NCBI RefSeq assembly: GCF_014648595.1
Contig: NZ_BMRK01000001.1
Location: 248,001 to 312,000 of the forward strand
DNA from: Nocardioides luteus
GTDB lineage: Bacteria; Actinomycetota; Actinomycetes; Propionibacteriales; Nocardioidaceae
Reading direction: 5' to 3'
DNA: 64,000 nucleotides
The notes beneath the pieces were generated by a model. That model was not told the DNA's origin, made no database searches, and was given only the letters and a program-made list of their open reading frames with translations. Below, one piece after another: positions 1 through 7,625 of the stretch (its first letter is position 1; every line of letters begins with the position of its first letter). The translations under genes and the position numbers were made by a program.

Positions 1-8
1 GAGGGGGA

Positions 9-500
9 TCAGAGCCCCTTCGCCATCGCCTCCTGACCGGTCTTGATGGCCTCGCGGATGCGGGAGTAGGTGCCACAGCGGCAGACGTTGCGGATCGTGT
101 CGAGGTCGGCCTCGTTGATGGCGCGACCCTCGGCGCGGACCTTGTTGACCAGCGCGACCGCGGCCATAATCTGGCCGGGCTGGCAGTAGCCGCACTGGGC
201 GACGTCGTGCTCGAGCCAGGCGTCCTGCATCGGGTGGAGGCCGTCGCCGGGGGCGGTGTCGGCCAGGCCCTCGATGGTGGTGATCTCGTCGTCGGCCTTG
301 ATGTCGGCGACCCGCACGGAGCAGGGGTTGAACGCCTTGCCGTTGATGTGGGACGTACAGGCCTTGCAGACGTTGATGCCGCAGCCGTACTTGGGGCCGG
401 TGACGCCGAGGATGTCGCGCAGGACCCAGAGGATGCGGACGTCGTCCTCGACGTCGACGGTGACGGTCTCTCCGTTGAGCTGGAAGGTGTGAGAAGGCAT
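9..500 (-). CDS. (2Fe-2S)-binding small subunit of a molybdenum hydroxylase (IorA-like)
   Basis: This 163-residue protein is the electron-transfer subunit of a xanthine-oxidase-family enzyme. It carries two [2Fe-2S] clusters that pass electrons from the molybdopterin subunit to an acceptor. The plant-ferredoxin-type cluster is seen at C40, C45, C48 and C60. The second cluster uses C103, C106, C140 and C142, the last two in the usual CRC motif. The length is normal for the IorA/CoxS family. It lies 11 bases downstream of the large-subunit stop codon, so the two are probably co-transcribed. The substrate cannot be read from the sequence; isoquinoline or an aldehyde are the family's usual ones. 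No FAD subunit is visible, which fits the IorAB type. Confidence 0.9.
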   Translation of the reverse strand: MPSHTFQLNGETVTVDVEDDVRILWVLRDILGVTGPKYGCGINVCKACTSHINGKAFNPCSVRVADIKADDEITTIEGLADTAPGDGLHPMQDAWLEHDVAQCGYCQPGQIMAAVALVNKVRAEGRAINEADLDTIRNVCRCGTYSRIREAIKTGQEAMAKGL

Positions 501-511
501 CTTGGGGGACC

Positions 512-2833
512 TCAGAACGTGTAGGCGAGGCCGTCGGTCGGCGACTCGGGGACGGACGGGATGAAGGACTTGGGCTCGAAGTGGAGCGGCTCGTGGAAGT
601 TGATCGGGAACTCGGTCGGCATCTCACCGGTCGCGCGGGCGTAGGCGCAGGCGACGGCGGCCATCGAGGCGGCCACACCGGCCTCACCGACGCCGCCGGG
701 CTGGCTGCCGTGCGACTCCATCACCTCGCACTCGAACTCGAACGGCGTGTTCCACTGGCGGGTGTAGGCCGAGTTGTCCCAGCTGGCCTCGAGGAAGTGC
801 CCGTCGACCAGGTGGTTGCTGTAGGTCAGCGCCTGGCACATCCCGTCGGAGAAGCCACCCATCATCTGGGCCTTCACGCCGGCGGGGTTGATCACCAGAC
901 CGACGTCGGCGACCACGACGGCCTTGGTGACGCGGGGGCCGGTGACCGCGTCGCGCACCTCGCGGTTGACAGTCTCGGGACGACAGTCGATCTCGACGAG
1001 GACGGCGGTGGCGCCCTTGTACTCCTTGTGGATCGCGATGCCCTGCGCGGTGCCGGCAGGCATCTTCTTGCCCCAGCCGCCGATCTCGGCGGCCCGGTCG
1101 AGCACTCGGCGGACGGTGTCGCTCTTGAGGTACTTGCGGCGGAAGGAGACGGGGTCCAGCTTCAGCTTCTCGGCGAGCTGGTCGACCATCAGCTCGCTGG
1201 CCGTGGCGACGTCGGGGGAGTAGATGTTGCGCACCGAGCTGGTGTTGAAACGGTCGACGGCCGGCTTCGGCTCGTTGAGCAGCTGGGTGACGACCCCGAA
1301 GTTGTAGGGCAGCTCGGTGGCGAGCATGAAGATCGTCTCGGAGAAGGTCAGGTTCGACAGGCCGGTCGGCAGCGCGGCCGCCTCGGCGGTGATCCGCTCA
1401 CCGAGGCCGTGGGTGAAGTCGGTGGCGACGCTGGAGTGGCGCTGCTCGAAGGTGAGCACGCCGCCGGCCAGCACGGTCGCCCGGACCCGGGAGACCGCCA
1501 TCGGGTGCACGCGGCCCTGGCGCGGCTCGTCGGCGCGGTGCCACATCAGCTTGACCGGCACCTTGAACGCCTTGGAGGCGTGCGCGGCCTCGAGGGCGGC
1601 GTCGAAGAAGAGCTTGCGGCCGAAGGAGCCGCCGCCCTGGACGACGTTCACCGTCACGTCGGTCGGCAGCATGCCGAGAGCCGCGGCGATCTTCTCCTGG
1701 GCGGTGACCGGCGACTTGAGACCACCCCAGATGGTGGCCTTGCCGTCGCGTACGTCGGCGACGGCGCAGTTGGGCTCGAGGGACGAGCCGCTGCGGAAGT
1801 GGAAGGTGAACTCGCCGTCGACCGAGGTCGCGCCGATCTTCGGCACCGCGAGCGGGATCTGACCCGCCTTGAGCTCAGCCTTGATGTCCTTGGCCGACTT
1901 CGTGGTGACGGTGCCGGAGTTCCAGGTGACGTCGAGGGCGCGCACGGCGTCGATGCACTGCCCGAACGTCTTGGCCCGCACCGCGACGCCGGTCGGGATG
2001 ATCGCGACGTGGGTGACGCCGGGCATCTTCAGGACCTCGCCCTTGTTGTTGATCGAGTGCGCGGTGCCGTTGAGCTCCGGCGCCCGGCAGACCATCGTCG
2101 GCAGCGCGCCGGGGACGTCCACGTCCATCGCGAACTGCTTCTTGCCGGTGACCGCCTCCAGGGCGTCGATACGGCGGTGGGGCTTGCCGATGACCTTGTG
2201 GTCGGAGGTCTTCTTGAGCTTCACCTCGACCTTCTCGGTCTTCGGCTTGGCGGCCTTCGCCGCCGCCTCGCCGTACGTCACCGAGGAGCCGTCCGGCAGC
2301 CCGATGACGCCGCCCTTGGCAACCAGCTGGGCGACGTTGGTGCCGAGCAGGATCGCGGCCGCCTCGAGCAGCGACTTGCGGGCGATGGCCGCGGCGACGC
2401 GTACCGGCGTGTACATCGAGATCATCGAGTTGGAGCCGCCGGTCAGCTGGTTGAAGAGCAGCTCGGGCCGCGCCGGGGCGAGGGTCACGTGCACGTGGTC
2501 GACGGGGAGGTCGAGCTCCTCGGCGATCAGCATGGCGATGGCCGTGGTGATGCCCTGGCCGACCTCCATGCGGGGGAGCGCGAAGTGGGCGTGACCCTTC
2601 TCGTCGATCTCGATCGCGATCAGGTTCGAGGTCGGCAGCGTGCAGTGGGTGAGGAAGTCGTTGAGGTCGTAGACCTCGGGCACCTGGGGCACCGACGGGA
2701 TCGGCGCCGCGTGCGCCGCCTCCGGCGTCAGGCCCAGGTCAGCGGCAGCGATGAGGGTCGCTCCACCGATGACGTAGCCGACGAACGAGCGGCGGGAGAC
2801 CCGAGACGGGCCCTCAGTGGGGTGGTTCTCCAT
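512..2833 (-). CDS. Molybdopterin-dependent oxidoreductase large subunit (IorB-like), Tat-exported
   Basis: This 773-residue protein is the catalytic molybdopterin-cytosine-dinucleotide subunit and partner of the downstream iron-sulfur protein. The chosen ATG at 2833 has an AGGAG ribosome site just upstream, and the first residues carry a twin-arginine signal (SRRSFVGY, then a hydrophobic stretch ending AAHA). The complex is therefore probably exported folded. A Gly-rich cofactor loop (GGGSFGRK) and a C-terminal GGVGEAG motif with the likely catalytic Glu are visible. The family oxidises N-heterocycles or aldehydes at the carbon next to nitrogen or oxygen. Divergence from the PucR-family regulator at 3152 suggests that regulator controls it. 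The substrate is unknown. Confidence 0.88.
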   Translation of the reverse strand: MENHPTEGPSRVSRRSFVGYVIGGATLIAAADLGLTPEAAHAAPIPSVPQVPEVYDLNDFLTHCTLPTSNLIAIEIDEKGHAHFALPRMEVGQGITTAIAMLIAEELDLPVDHVHVTLAPARPELLFNQLTGGSNSMISMYTPVRVAAAIARKSLLEAAAILLGTNVAQLVAKGGVIGLPDGSSVTYGEAAAKAAKPKTEKVEVKLKKTSDHKVIGKPHRRIDALEAVTGKKQFAMDVDVPGALPTMVCRAPELNGTAHSINNKGEVLKMPGVTHVAIIPTGVAVRAKTFGQCIDAVRALDVTWNSGTVTTKSAKDIKAELKAGQIPLAVPKIGATSVDGEFTFHFRSGSSLEPNCAVADVRDGKATIWGGLKSPVTAQEKIAAALGMLPTDVTVNVVQGGGSFGRKLFFDAALEAAHASKAFKVPVKLMWHRADEPRQGRVHPMAVSRVRATVLAGGVLTFEQRHSSVATDFTHGLGERITAEAAALPTGLSNLTFSETIFMLATELPYNFGVVTQLLNEPKPAVDRFNTSSVRNIYSPDVATASELMVDQLAEKLKLDPVSFRRKYLKSDTVRRVLDRAAEIGGWGKKMPAGTAQGIAIHKEYKGATAVLVEIDCRPETVNREVRDAVTGPRVTKAVVVADVGLVINPAGVKAQMMGGFSDGMCQALTYSNHLVDGHFLEASWDNSAYTRQWNTPFEFECEVMESHGSQPGGVGEAGVAASMAAVACAYARATGEMPTEFPINFHEPLHFEPKSFIPSVPESPTDGLAYTF

Positions 2834-2956
2834 GGTGTGTTCACTCCTGGGTCTAGCGGGCCGAGATCGTTGTGACCCTTGACACATGGCTAGCACCATT
2901 CAGCAGCCGTAGCGCGTTTGAAAAGGGCGCGTCGGGAAATGTGTGAGTTCGTCATA

Positions 2957-2976
2957 AATAGCCTGGTGACCGGCTA
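2957..2976. promoter_or_regulatory. Inverted repeat in the IorB/PucR divergent promoter
   Basis: The 318-base gene-free stretch 2834-3151 separates two divergent genes. Within it ATAGCC (2957-2962) and GGCTAT (2971-2976) form an inverted repeat with an 8-base spacer, next to an AT-rich run (ATATAT) unusual for this GC-rich region. This is a candidate operator for the adjacent PucR regulator. I see no other structure in the stretch. Confidence 0.4.
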
Positions 2977-3151
2977 TATATGTCTCCGGATGCCTCGCCG
3001 GGTATCCCTTCGTTGCGGCGTCAACGTTGTCGTGCGGCAGGATGTCGTGCGTGAGAGCCATCGCGCCACGGTCATGGCAGGCCGGCACGCCACGAGCGCG
3101 GGGCGTCGATCGCCTTGTCGCCGGCCCACAACCTCGAAGGAGGGGATCGCA

Positions 3152-4399
3152 GTGAGGACCGAGCCGATCAACCGCATCGTCGAAGGCGTCCGGGAGAACC
3201 TTCCGGCCACTGTGGCGCTCTTCCTGCAGCGCACCTGGGAGCAGGTGCCGGCGTACGCGGCCAGCCCGGACCCCGACCTGCGCCGCGATGTCGCCCAGCA
3301 CGCCGACGCCGTCTTCCGGGCCGTGCTGGTCACTCTCGAGGAGGGCCGCGCCGCAGTCCGCGAGGACTTCGACCTGAGCACCGGCCAGGCCGCCAGCCGG
3401 GTGCGCCAGGGGATCACGCTCGCCGACTTCCTGCAGGCGTTCCGCCTCGGCCAGGTCGCGCTCTGGGAGAGCATCGTCGACGTGGCCGCCGATGATCCGG
3501 ACACCGGCCGCGCGGCGCTGGACGCGGCCTCGCACGTGATGCAGGTGATCGAGGTCGGCAGCTCCGTGGCGGCCGAGGCCTACCTCAGCTCTCAGCAGAT
3601 GGAGCTCGCCGAGGGCGACCGGATCCGGCGGGACCTCGTCGAGGACCTGCTCGCCGGCCGCGAGGTGCCGGCGGGCCCGCGGCTCGACATCGCGCGTGCG
3701 GGCGGGCTCGAGCCCGACGGCCGCGCAGTCGTGATGGTCGCGGTGCCGGTGCGTCCGCTGAAGGCCGGCCAGAACCTGCGCGAGGTGCTCCGCATCGTCC
3801 GCACCGAGCTCGGCCCGGCCCAGGACGGCCTCGCGGTGATCCGCCAGGAGCAGCTGGTCGGCATCATGCCGATGGCCCACGACGACGCGACGACGGTCGT
3901 GCCCGGTATGCGCCGGGTCCACGGCCAGGTGGCCAGGTACGGCATCGAGCTGGCAGTGGGGGTCAGCACGGTCCACACCGGGTGGTCAGGGGTGCCTGCT
4001 GCGTACGCCGAGGCGGGGATCGCCCGCGACTCGCTCGGCGAGGAGGCGGGGGTGGTGGCGCTGCCGATGCTCTCGACCGTCGACTACCTGGTGCTGCGCG
4101 AGGACCCGACCGCACGGCGGCTCGTCCGCCCGCGGCTTCGCCAGTTCGTGCTCGAGGACCAGGCGCGCGACGGCGCGATGATCGAGACGCTGCTCGCCTA
4201 CGTCGCCAGCGACCTCAACGCGAAGCTGGCCGCCGAACGGCTGCACATGCACGTCAACACCGCCTACTACCGGCTCGAGCGGATCGCCGAGCGCACCGGC
4301 TGCGACCTGCGCCGGTTCGCCGACGTCGAGGAGCTCCTCTTCGCGATCCGGCTGCTCACCGGCGCCCGGGGACGAGTCAGGCCGGCTTCCGGCCGATGA
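3152..4399 (+). CDS. PucR/CdaR-family transcriptional regulator
   Basis: This 415-residue regulator has a poorly conserved N-terminal sensory region, a central PucR-type GGDEF-like region (around RDLVEDLLAGR) and a C-terminal PucR helix-turn-helix. The helix-turn-helix is visible near residues 340-395, including NAKLAAERLHMHVNTAYYRL. The GTG at 3152 is chosen because a strong AAGGAGGGG site precedes it at 3137-3144; the open frame extends further upstream but without family similarity. PucR-like proteins usually activate catabolic genes in response to the substrate, and here the divergent molybdenum hydroxylase is the obvious target. The 3' end overlaps the next gene, on the other strand, by 23 bases. 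Confidence 0.88.
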   Translation: MRTEPINRIVEGVRENLPATVALFLQRTWEQVPAYAASPDPDLRRDVAQHADAVFRAVLVTLEEGRAAVREDFDLSTGQAASRVRQGITLADFLQAFRLGQVALWESIVDVAADDPDTGRAALDAASHVMQVIEVGSSVAAEAYLSSQQMELAEGDRIRRDLVEDLLAGREVPAGPRLDIARAGGLEPDGRAVVMVAVPVRPLKAGQNLREVLRIVRTELGPAQDGLAVIRQEQLVGIMPMAHDDATTVVPGMRRVHGQVARYGIELAVGVSTVHTGWSGVPAAYAEAGIARDSLGEEAGVVALPMLSTVDYLVLREDPTARRLVRPRLRQFVLEDQARDGAMIETLLAYVASDLNAKLAAERLHMHVNTAYYRLERIAERTGCDLRRFADVEELLFAIRLLTGARGRVRPASGR

Positions 4400-4580
4400 A
4401 CCAGTAGGCGGCCGCCCCGAGCAGGTTGGTGGTGCCCCACAGACGCCACAGCAGCCGCGGTCCGCGGATCTGGTCGTCGGAGCGGTGCTGCAGGTCCCTG
4501 AGGATCACCGGCGCGATCGCCGCCTGGAGCGCGAGCGCGCCGGTGGTCATGATCGCCTTCTGCTTCGAGGTCAGTGCCAT
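4377..4580 (-). CDS. Small two-helix membrane protein, unknown function
   Basis: This is a 67-residue hypothetical protein. Two hydrophobic segments are visible, about residues 10-27 (TTGALALQAAIAPVILRDL) and 47-62 (LWGTTNLLGAAAYWF). A short charged stretch separates them and the C-terminus is basic (GRKPA). This is the layout of a small integral membrane protein. It is convergent with and overlaps the PucR gene by 23 bases, leaving no room for a separate terminator. I do not recognise the family. Confidence 0.6.
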   Translation of the reverse strand: MALTSKQKAIMTTGALALQAAIAPVILRDLQHRSDDQIRGPRLLWRLWGTTNLLGAAAYWFIGRKPA

Positions 4581-4696
4581 GTCGCCAGTCTTTGCCTTGG
4601 CTTGTGTCCAGTCAAGGGACGTACGTCTCGTCTGCGTGTCCCGGGCCGGCGGCCGTCGACGTCGCGGTCCGGGGGCGGTGACTAGGCTCGCTCCTC

Positions 4697-5149
4697 ATGA
4701 CCGAGTTCGCTGCCGTGATCCTTGTCGACCGACGTGGCTGGGTGCTGCTCCAGGAGCGGGACGAGCACCCGCGGATCGCGCCGGAGAAGTGGTCCTTCAG
4801 CGGCGGACATCTCGAGCCGGGGGAGGACCCGCTGGCCGGGGCGATCCGCGAGCTCGAGGAGGAGACCGAGGTGCGGCTGAGCCCCGGTGACCTCGAGCTG
4901 GTCACCGTCGCCGACGTACGCCACCCCGAGACCGGCAGCGAGGACAAGATCCATCTCTTCGCGGCCGGGGTCGACCTCACCGACGCCGACATCGTGTGCC
5001 ACGAGGGTCGCCAGATCGTCTTCGTCGACCCGGCGAAGGCGTTTGACCTGGACCTCAGCGACTCGGCCAGGACCGCGCTGCCGTCCTTCCTGGGATCGGC
5101 CCAGCACGCGGCGCTATCCGGATCCGCCTCGCTCAGGGCCGAGACGTAG
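4697..5149 (+). CDS. NUDIX hydrolase
   Basis: This 150-residue enzyme has a clear Nudix box. Starting at G37 the pattern is G-x5-E43-x7-R51-E52-L53-x-E55-E56, which binds the divalent metal and cleaves nucleoside diphosphates linked to another moiety. The conserved Gly near the end of the box is Glu58 here, a tolerated variation. The substrate is not predictable; the family includes 8-oxo-dGTP pyrophosphatases and ADP-ribose hydrolases. The gene ends 10 bases before dxs and could be co-transcribed with it. Confidence 0.88.
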   Translation: MTEFAAVILVDRRGWVLLQERDEHPRIAPEKWSFSGGHLEPGEDPLAGAIRELEEETEVRLSPGDLELVTVADVRHPETGSEDKIHLFAAGVDLTDADIVCHEGRQIVFVDPAKAFDLDLSDSARTALPSFLGSAQHAALSGSASLRAET

Positions 5150-5159
5150 AATCCGGCCC

Positions 5160-7058
5160 ATGGGTCTCCTCGAACGCATCGCCGCGCCGCAGGATCTGCG
5201 TGATCTCTCCGACGACCAGCTCGACCTCCTCGCGAGCGAGATCCGCGACCTGATGATCCGGACCGTGGCCACCAACACCGGCCACCTCGGTCCCAACCTC
5301 GGCGTGGTCGAGCTGACCCTGGCCATGCACCGGGTCTTCGACAGCCCCAGCGACAAGATCGTCTTCGACACCGGCCACCAGTCCTACGTGCACAAGCTCG
5401 TCACCGGCCGCGCCGGCGACTTCGACACGCTGCGCCGCGAGGGCGGGATGAGCGGCTACCCGAGCCGGTCCGAGTCCGACCACGACCTGGTCGAGAACTC
5501 CCACGCCTCCACCGCCCTCTCCTACGCCGACGGTCTGGCCAAGGCGTTCACGATCAGGGGCGAGGACCGTCACGTGGCCGCCGTCATCGGCGACGGCGCG
5601 CTGACCGGCGGGATGGCCTGGGAGGCGCTCAACAACATCGCGATCCAGCACGACTCGCGGCTGGTCATCGTCGTCAACGACAACGGCCGCTCCTACACCC
5701 CGACCATCGGCGGCCTGGCCACGGCGCTGACCTCGCTGCGTACGAACCCCCGCTACGAGGTGCTGCTCGACATGGTCAAGCGCCGCCTCAACGCGGTGCC
5801 CGGGATCGGCGCGGTCGCCTACGACGCACTGCACGCGGTGAAGAAGGGGCTCAAGGACGCGGTCGCGCCGCAGGGTCTCTTCGAGGACCTCGGCCTGAAG
5901 TACGTCGGCCCCGTCGACGGCCACGACCGGCACGCCGTCGAGCAGGCGCTGGCCTCGGCCAAGCGCTTCGGCGGTCCGGTGATCGTGCACGCGATCACGC
6001 GCAAGGGCTACGGCTACGACCCCGCCGAGCGTCACGAGGCCGACCAGTTCCACTCGCCGGGTCCCTTCGACGTCCAGACCGGCGCCGAGAAGCCCAAGGG
6101 CCGGATCTGGACCGACCACTTCTCCGACGCGATGGTTCGCCTGGGCGAGCGGCGTCCCGACATCGTCGGCATCACCGCCGCGATGATGCACCCGGTCGGG
6201 CTGGACGCCTTCCAGGCCCGGTTCCCCGAGCGCACCTTCGACGTCGGCATCGCCGAGCAGCACGCCGCCACCTCGGCCGCCGGCCTGGCGATGGGCGGCC
6301 TGCACCCGGTCTTCGCGGTCTACGCGACCTTCCTCAACCGCGCCTTCGACCAGGTGCTGATGGACTGCGCCCTCCACCGTGCTGGGGTCACCTTCGTCCT
6401 CGACCGATCCGGCGTCACCGGTGACGACGGCGCCTCCCACAACGGCATGTGGGACATGTCGCTGCTCCAGGTCGTGCCCGGCCTCCGCCTGGCCGCCCCG
6501 CGCGACATCACCCGGCTCAACGAGCTGCTCGACGAGGCCGTCGAGGTCGACGACGCACCCACGGTCGTGCGGTTCCCGAAGGGCCCGCCTCCCGAGGACA
6601 TCCCCACCATCGACAGGCTCGGCAACGCCGACGTCCTCGTCCGCAACGGCACCAAGGACGTGCTCGTCCTCGGTGTCGGCTCGATGGCCGAGGTCGCGGT
6701 GGGCGTGGCCGAGCGGCTCACCGCCCAGGGGATCGGCGTCACCGTCGCCGACCCGCGCTGGGTCAAGCCCGTCGACCCGGCCCTGGTCGAGGCGGCCGCC
6801 GACCACCGCCTGGTCGTGACCATCGAGGACAACGGCGTCGCCGGCGGCGTCGGATCCTCCTTCCTGCAGGCGCTCACCGCTGCCGACGTGCGCACGCCGG
6901 TCCGGATCCACGGCATCCCGCAGGAGTTCCTCGATCACGCCAAGCGCCCCAAGATCCTCGAGGCGATCGGCCTGACCCCTCAGGCGATCGCCCTGGACAC
7001 GATCGACCGCCTGGCCACGCTGACCCCCGAGTCCCTCCCCCGAGACGTCAGCATCTGA
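5160..7058 (+). CDS. dxs: 1-deoxy-D-xylulose-5-phosphate synthase
   Basis: This 632-residue enzyme condenses pyruvate and glyceraldehyde-3-phosphate to DXP using thiamine diphosphate. It is the first and rate-setting step of the MEP isoprenoid pathway. Visible features are [13 protein letters not shown] near the N-terminus, the thiamine-diphosphate motif [16 protein letters not shown], and the transketolase-type second domain with [17 protein letters not shown]. The ATG at 5160 is chosen because the first residues ([16 protein letters not shown]) match actinobacterial Dxs proteins; upstream frame is the overlapping NUDIX gene. The last five codons and the stop lie inside a 21-bp-period repeat array, so the extreme C-terminus (RDVSI) is repeat-encoded. 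Confidence 0.96.
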   Translation: MGLLERIAAPQDLRDLSDDQLDLLASEIRDLMIRTVATNTGHLGPNLGVVELTLAMHRVFDSPSDKIVFDTGHQSYVHKLVTGRAGDFDTLRREGGMSGYPSRSESDHDLVENSHASTALSYADGLAKAFTIRGEDRHVAAVIGDGALTGGMAWEALNNIAIQHDSRLVIVVNDNGRSYTPTIGGLATALTSLRTNPRYEVLLDMVKRRLNAVPGIGAVAYDALHAVKKGLKDAVAPQGLFEDLGLKYVGPVDGHDRHAVEQALASAKRFGGPVIVHAITRKGYGYDPAERHEADQFHSPGPFDVQTGAEKPKGRIWTDHFSDAMVRLGERRPDIVGITAAMMHPVGLDAFQARFPERTFDVGIAEQHAATSAAGLAMGGLHPVFAVYATFLNRAFDQVLMDCALHRAGVTFVLDRSGVTGDDGASHNGMWDMSLLQVVPGLRLAAPRDITRLNELLDEAVEVDDAPTVVRFPKGPPPEDIPTIDRLGNADVLVRNGTKDVLVLGVGSMAEVAVGVAERLTAQGIGVTVADPRWVKPVDPALVEAAADHRLVVTIEDNGVAGGVGSSFLQALTAADVRTPVRIHGIPQEFLDHAKRPKILEAIGLTPQAIALDTIDRLATLTPESLPRDVSI

Positions 7059-7125
7059 CGCCGAACGGTCGATTTTCGACGCCGAACGGTCGAAATTTGA
7101 CGTCGAGAGGTCGATCTCTCTGGTC
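7042..7125. repeat. 21-bp-period array A1 (four units) overlapping the dxs 3' end
   Basis: Four consecutive 21-base units begin at 7042, 7063, 7084 and 7105. Each starts GAGACG, GAACGG or GAGAGG and carries GTC or GGTC a few bases on. The period is exact. The first unit lies within dxs codons and its stop. The rest of the 165-base gap to the next gene holds no other visible structure. Same family as the arrays at 7502, 19023, 41065 and 44160. Confidence 0.8.
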
Positions 7126-7223
7126 GAGCCACTCGCGTGGACGGCCTGGTTTGGGCTTAGAGTGGAGTCCGTCGGGGGCGACGAGGACCCTCGGCATTCT
7201 CACTACAGCACTCGGGGGGTTCA

Positions 7224-7445
7224 ATGCTCTATGACGACATCGTGGCCGAGTTCCGCTGGTCACCCGAGCAGATGTCGGCGCCGTTCGATCTCAGAGCGGC
7301 AGATGAGATGATCCGCAAGAAGATCGAGAGCCGGCGCGGCACACCGCAGGCCGCCGGCCGCCAGCAGCGCCCTCGAGCGCGTCAGAGCGCCACCACGTCG
7401 GATCGAGCCGTACGCCGCGCCCAGGCCTCCAGCGACAAGGCCTGA
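7224..7445 (+). CDS. Small basic protein, unknown function
   Basis: This is a 73-residue hypothetical protein. The N-terminal third is acidic and mixed (MLYDDIVAEFRWSPEQMSAP). The C-terminal half is rich in Arg, Gln, Ala and Ser and probably disordered. No signal peptide or membrane segment is seen. A G-rich stretch (CGGGGGG, 7214-7220) sits where a ribosome site would be. Repeat arrays of the 21-bp family lie on both sides of it. I do not recognise it. Confidence 0.55.
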   Translation: MLYDDIVAEFRWSPEQMSAPFDLRAADEMIRKKIESRRGTPQAAGRQQRPRARQSATTSDRAVRRAQASSDKA

Positions 7446-7454
7446 GCCGCGGTA

Positions 7455-7490
7455 CGAGACGGCAGGTGCGGTTGACGTACTGCCGTCTCG
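7455..7490. terminator. Perfect 11-bp hairpin after the small gene
   Basis: CGAGACGGCAG (7455-7465) pairs perfectly with CTGCCGTCTCG (7480-7490) across a 14-base loop, ten bases after the stop codon at 7445. There is no T-run. The stem sequence is the same core as the 21-bp repeat family (compare GAGACGGCAG near 19068), so this hairpin is probably a pair of inverted repeat units. Confidence 0.6.
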
Positions 7491-7501
7491 CGGCCGATAT
7501 C

Positions 7502-7564
7502 TGACGCCTCGGCGTCGAGAACTGACGTCTCGCCGCCAGAATCTGACTTCTCGGCGAAATCGGA
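7502..7564. repeat. 21-bp-period array A2 (three units)
   Basis: The core TGACGCCTCG/TGACGTCTCG/TGACTTCTCG recurs at 7502, 7523 and 7544, exactly 21 bases apart, each followed by 11 variable bases. The array lies between convergent genes (7445 and 7626), in the orientation opposite to array A1. Confidence 0.8.
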
Positions 7565-7601
7565 CCCGCCCCCGACCGACTCACGTCGGACGAGGGCGGG
7601 T
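7564..7601. terminator. Long GC-rich hairpin, terminator of fadBA
   Basis: 7564-7580 and 7585-7601 form a 17-position stem with 15 pairs and a 4-base loop (TCAC), 25 bases beyond the fadB stop. Read on the minus strand it follows fadB directly and probably terminates the fadA-fadB transcript. Confidence 0.75.
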
Positions 7602-7625
7602 TTCCGGTTCTCCGGAGTCGGGCCG

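Noticed and set aside
581-2875. A 764-codon frame antisense to the molybdenum hydroxylase large subunit
   Set aside because: Same GC-driven shadow effect; low-complexity Gly/Val/Arg/Asp product, while the sense frame has family motifs throughout.
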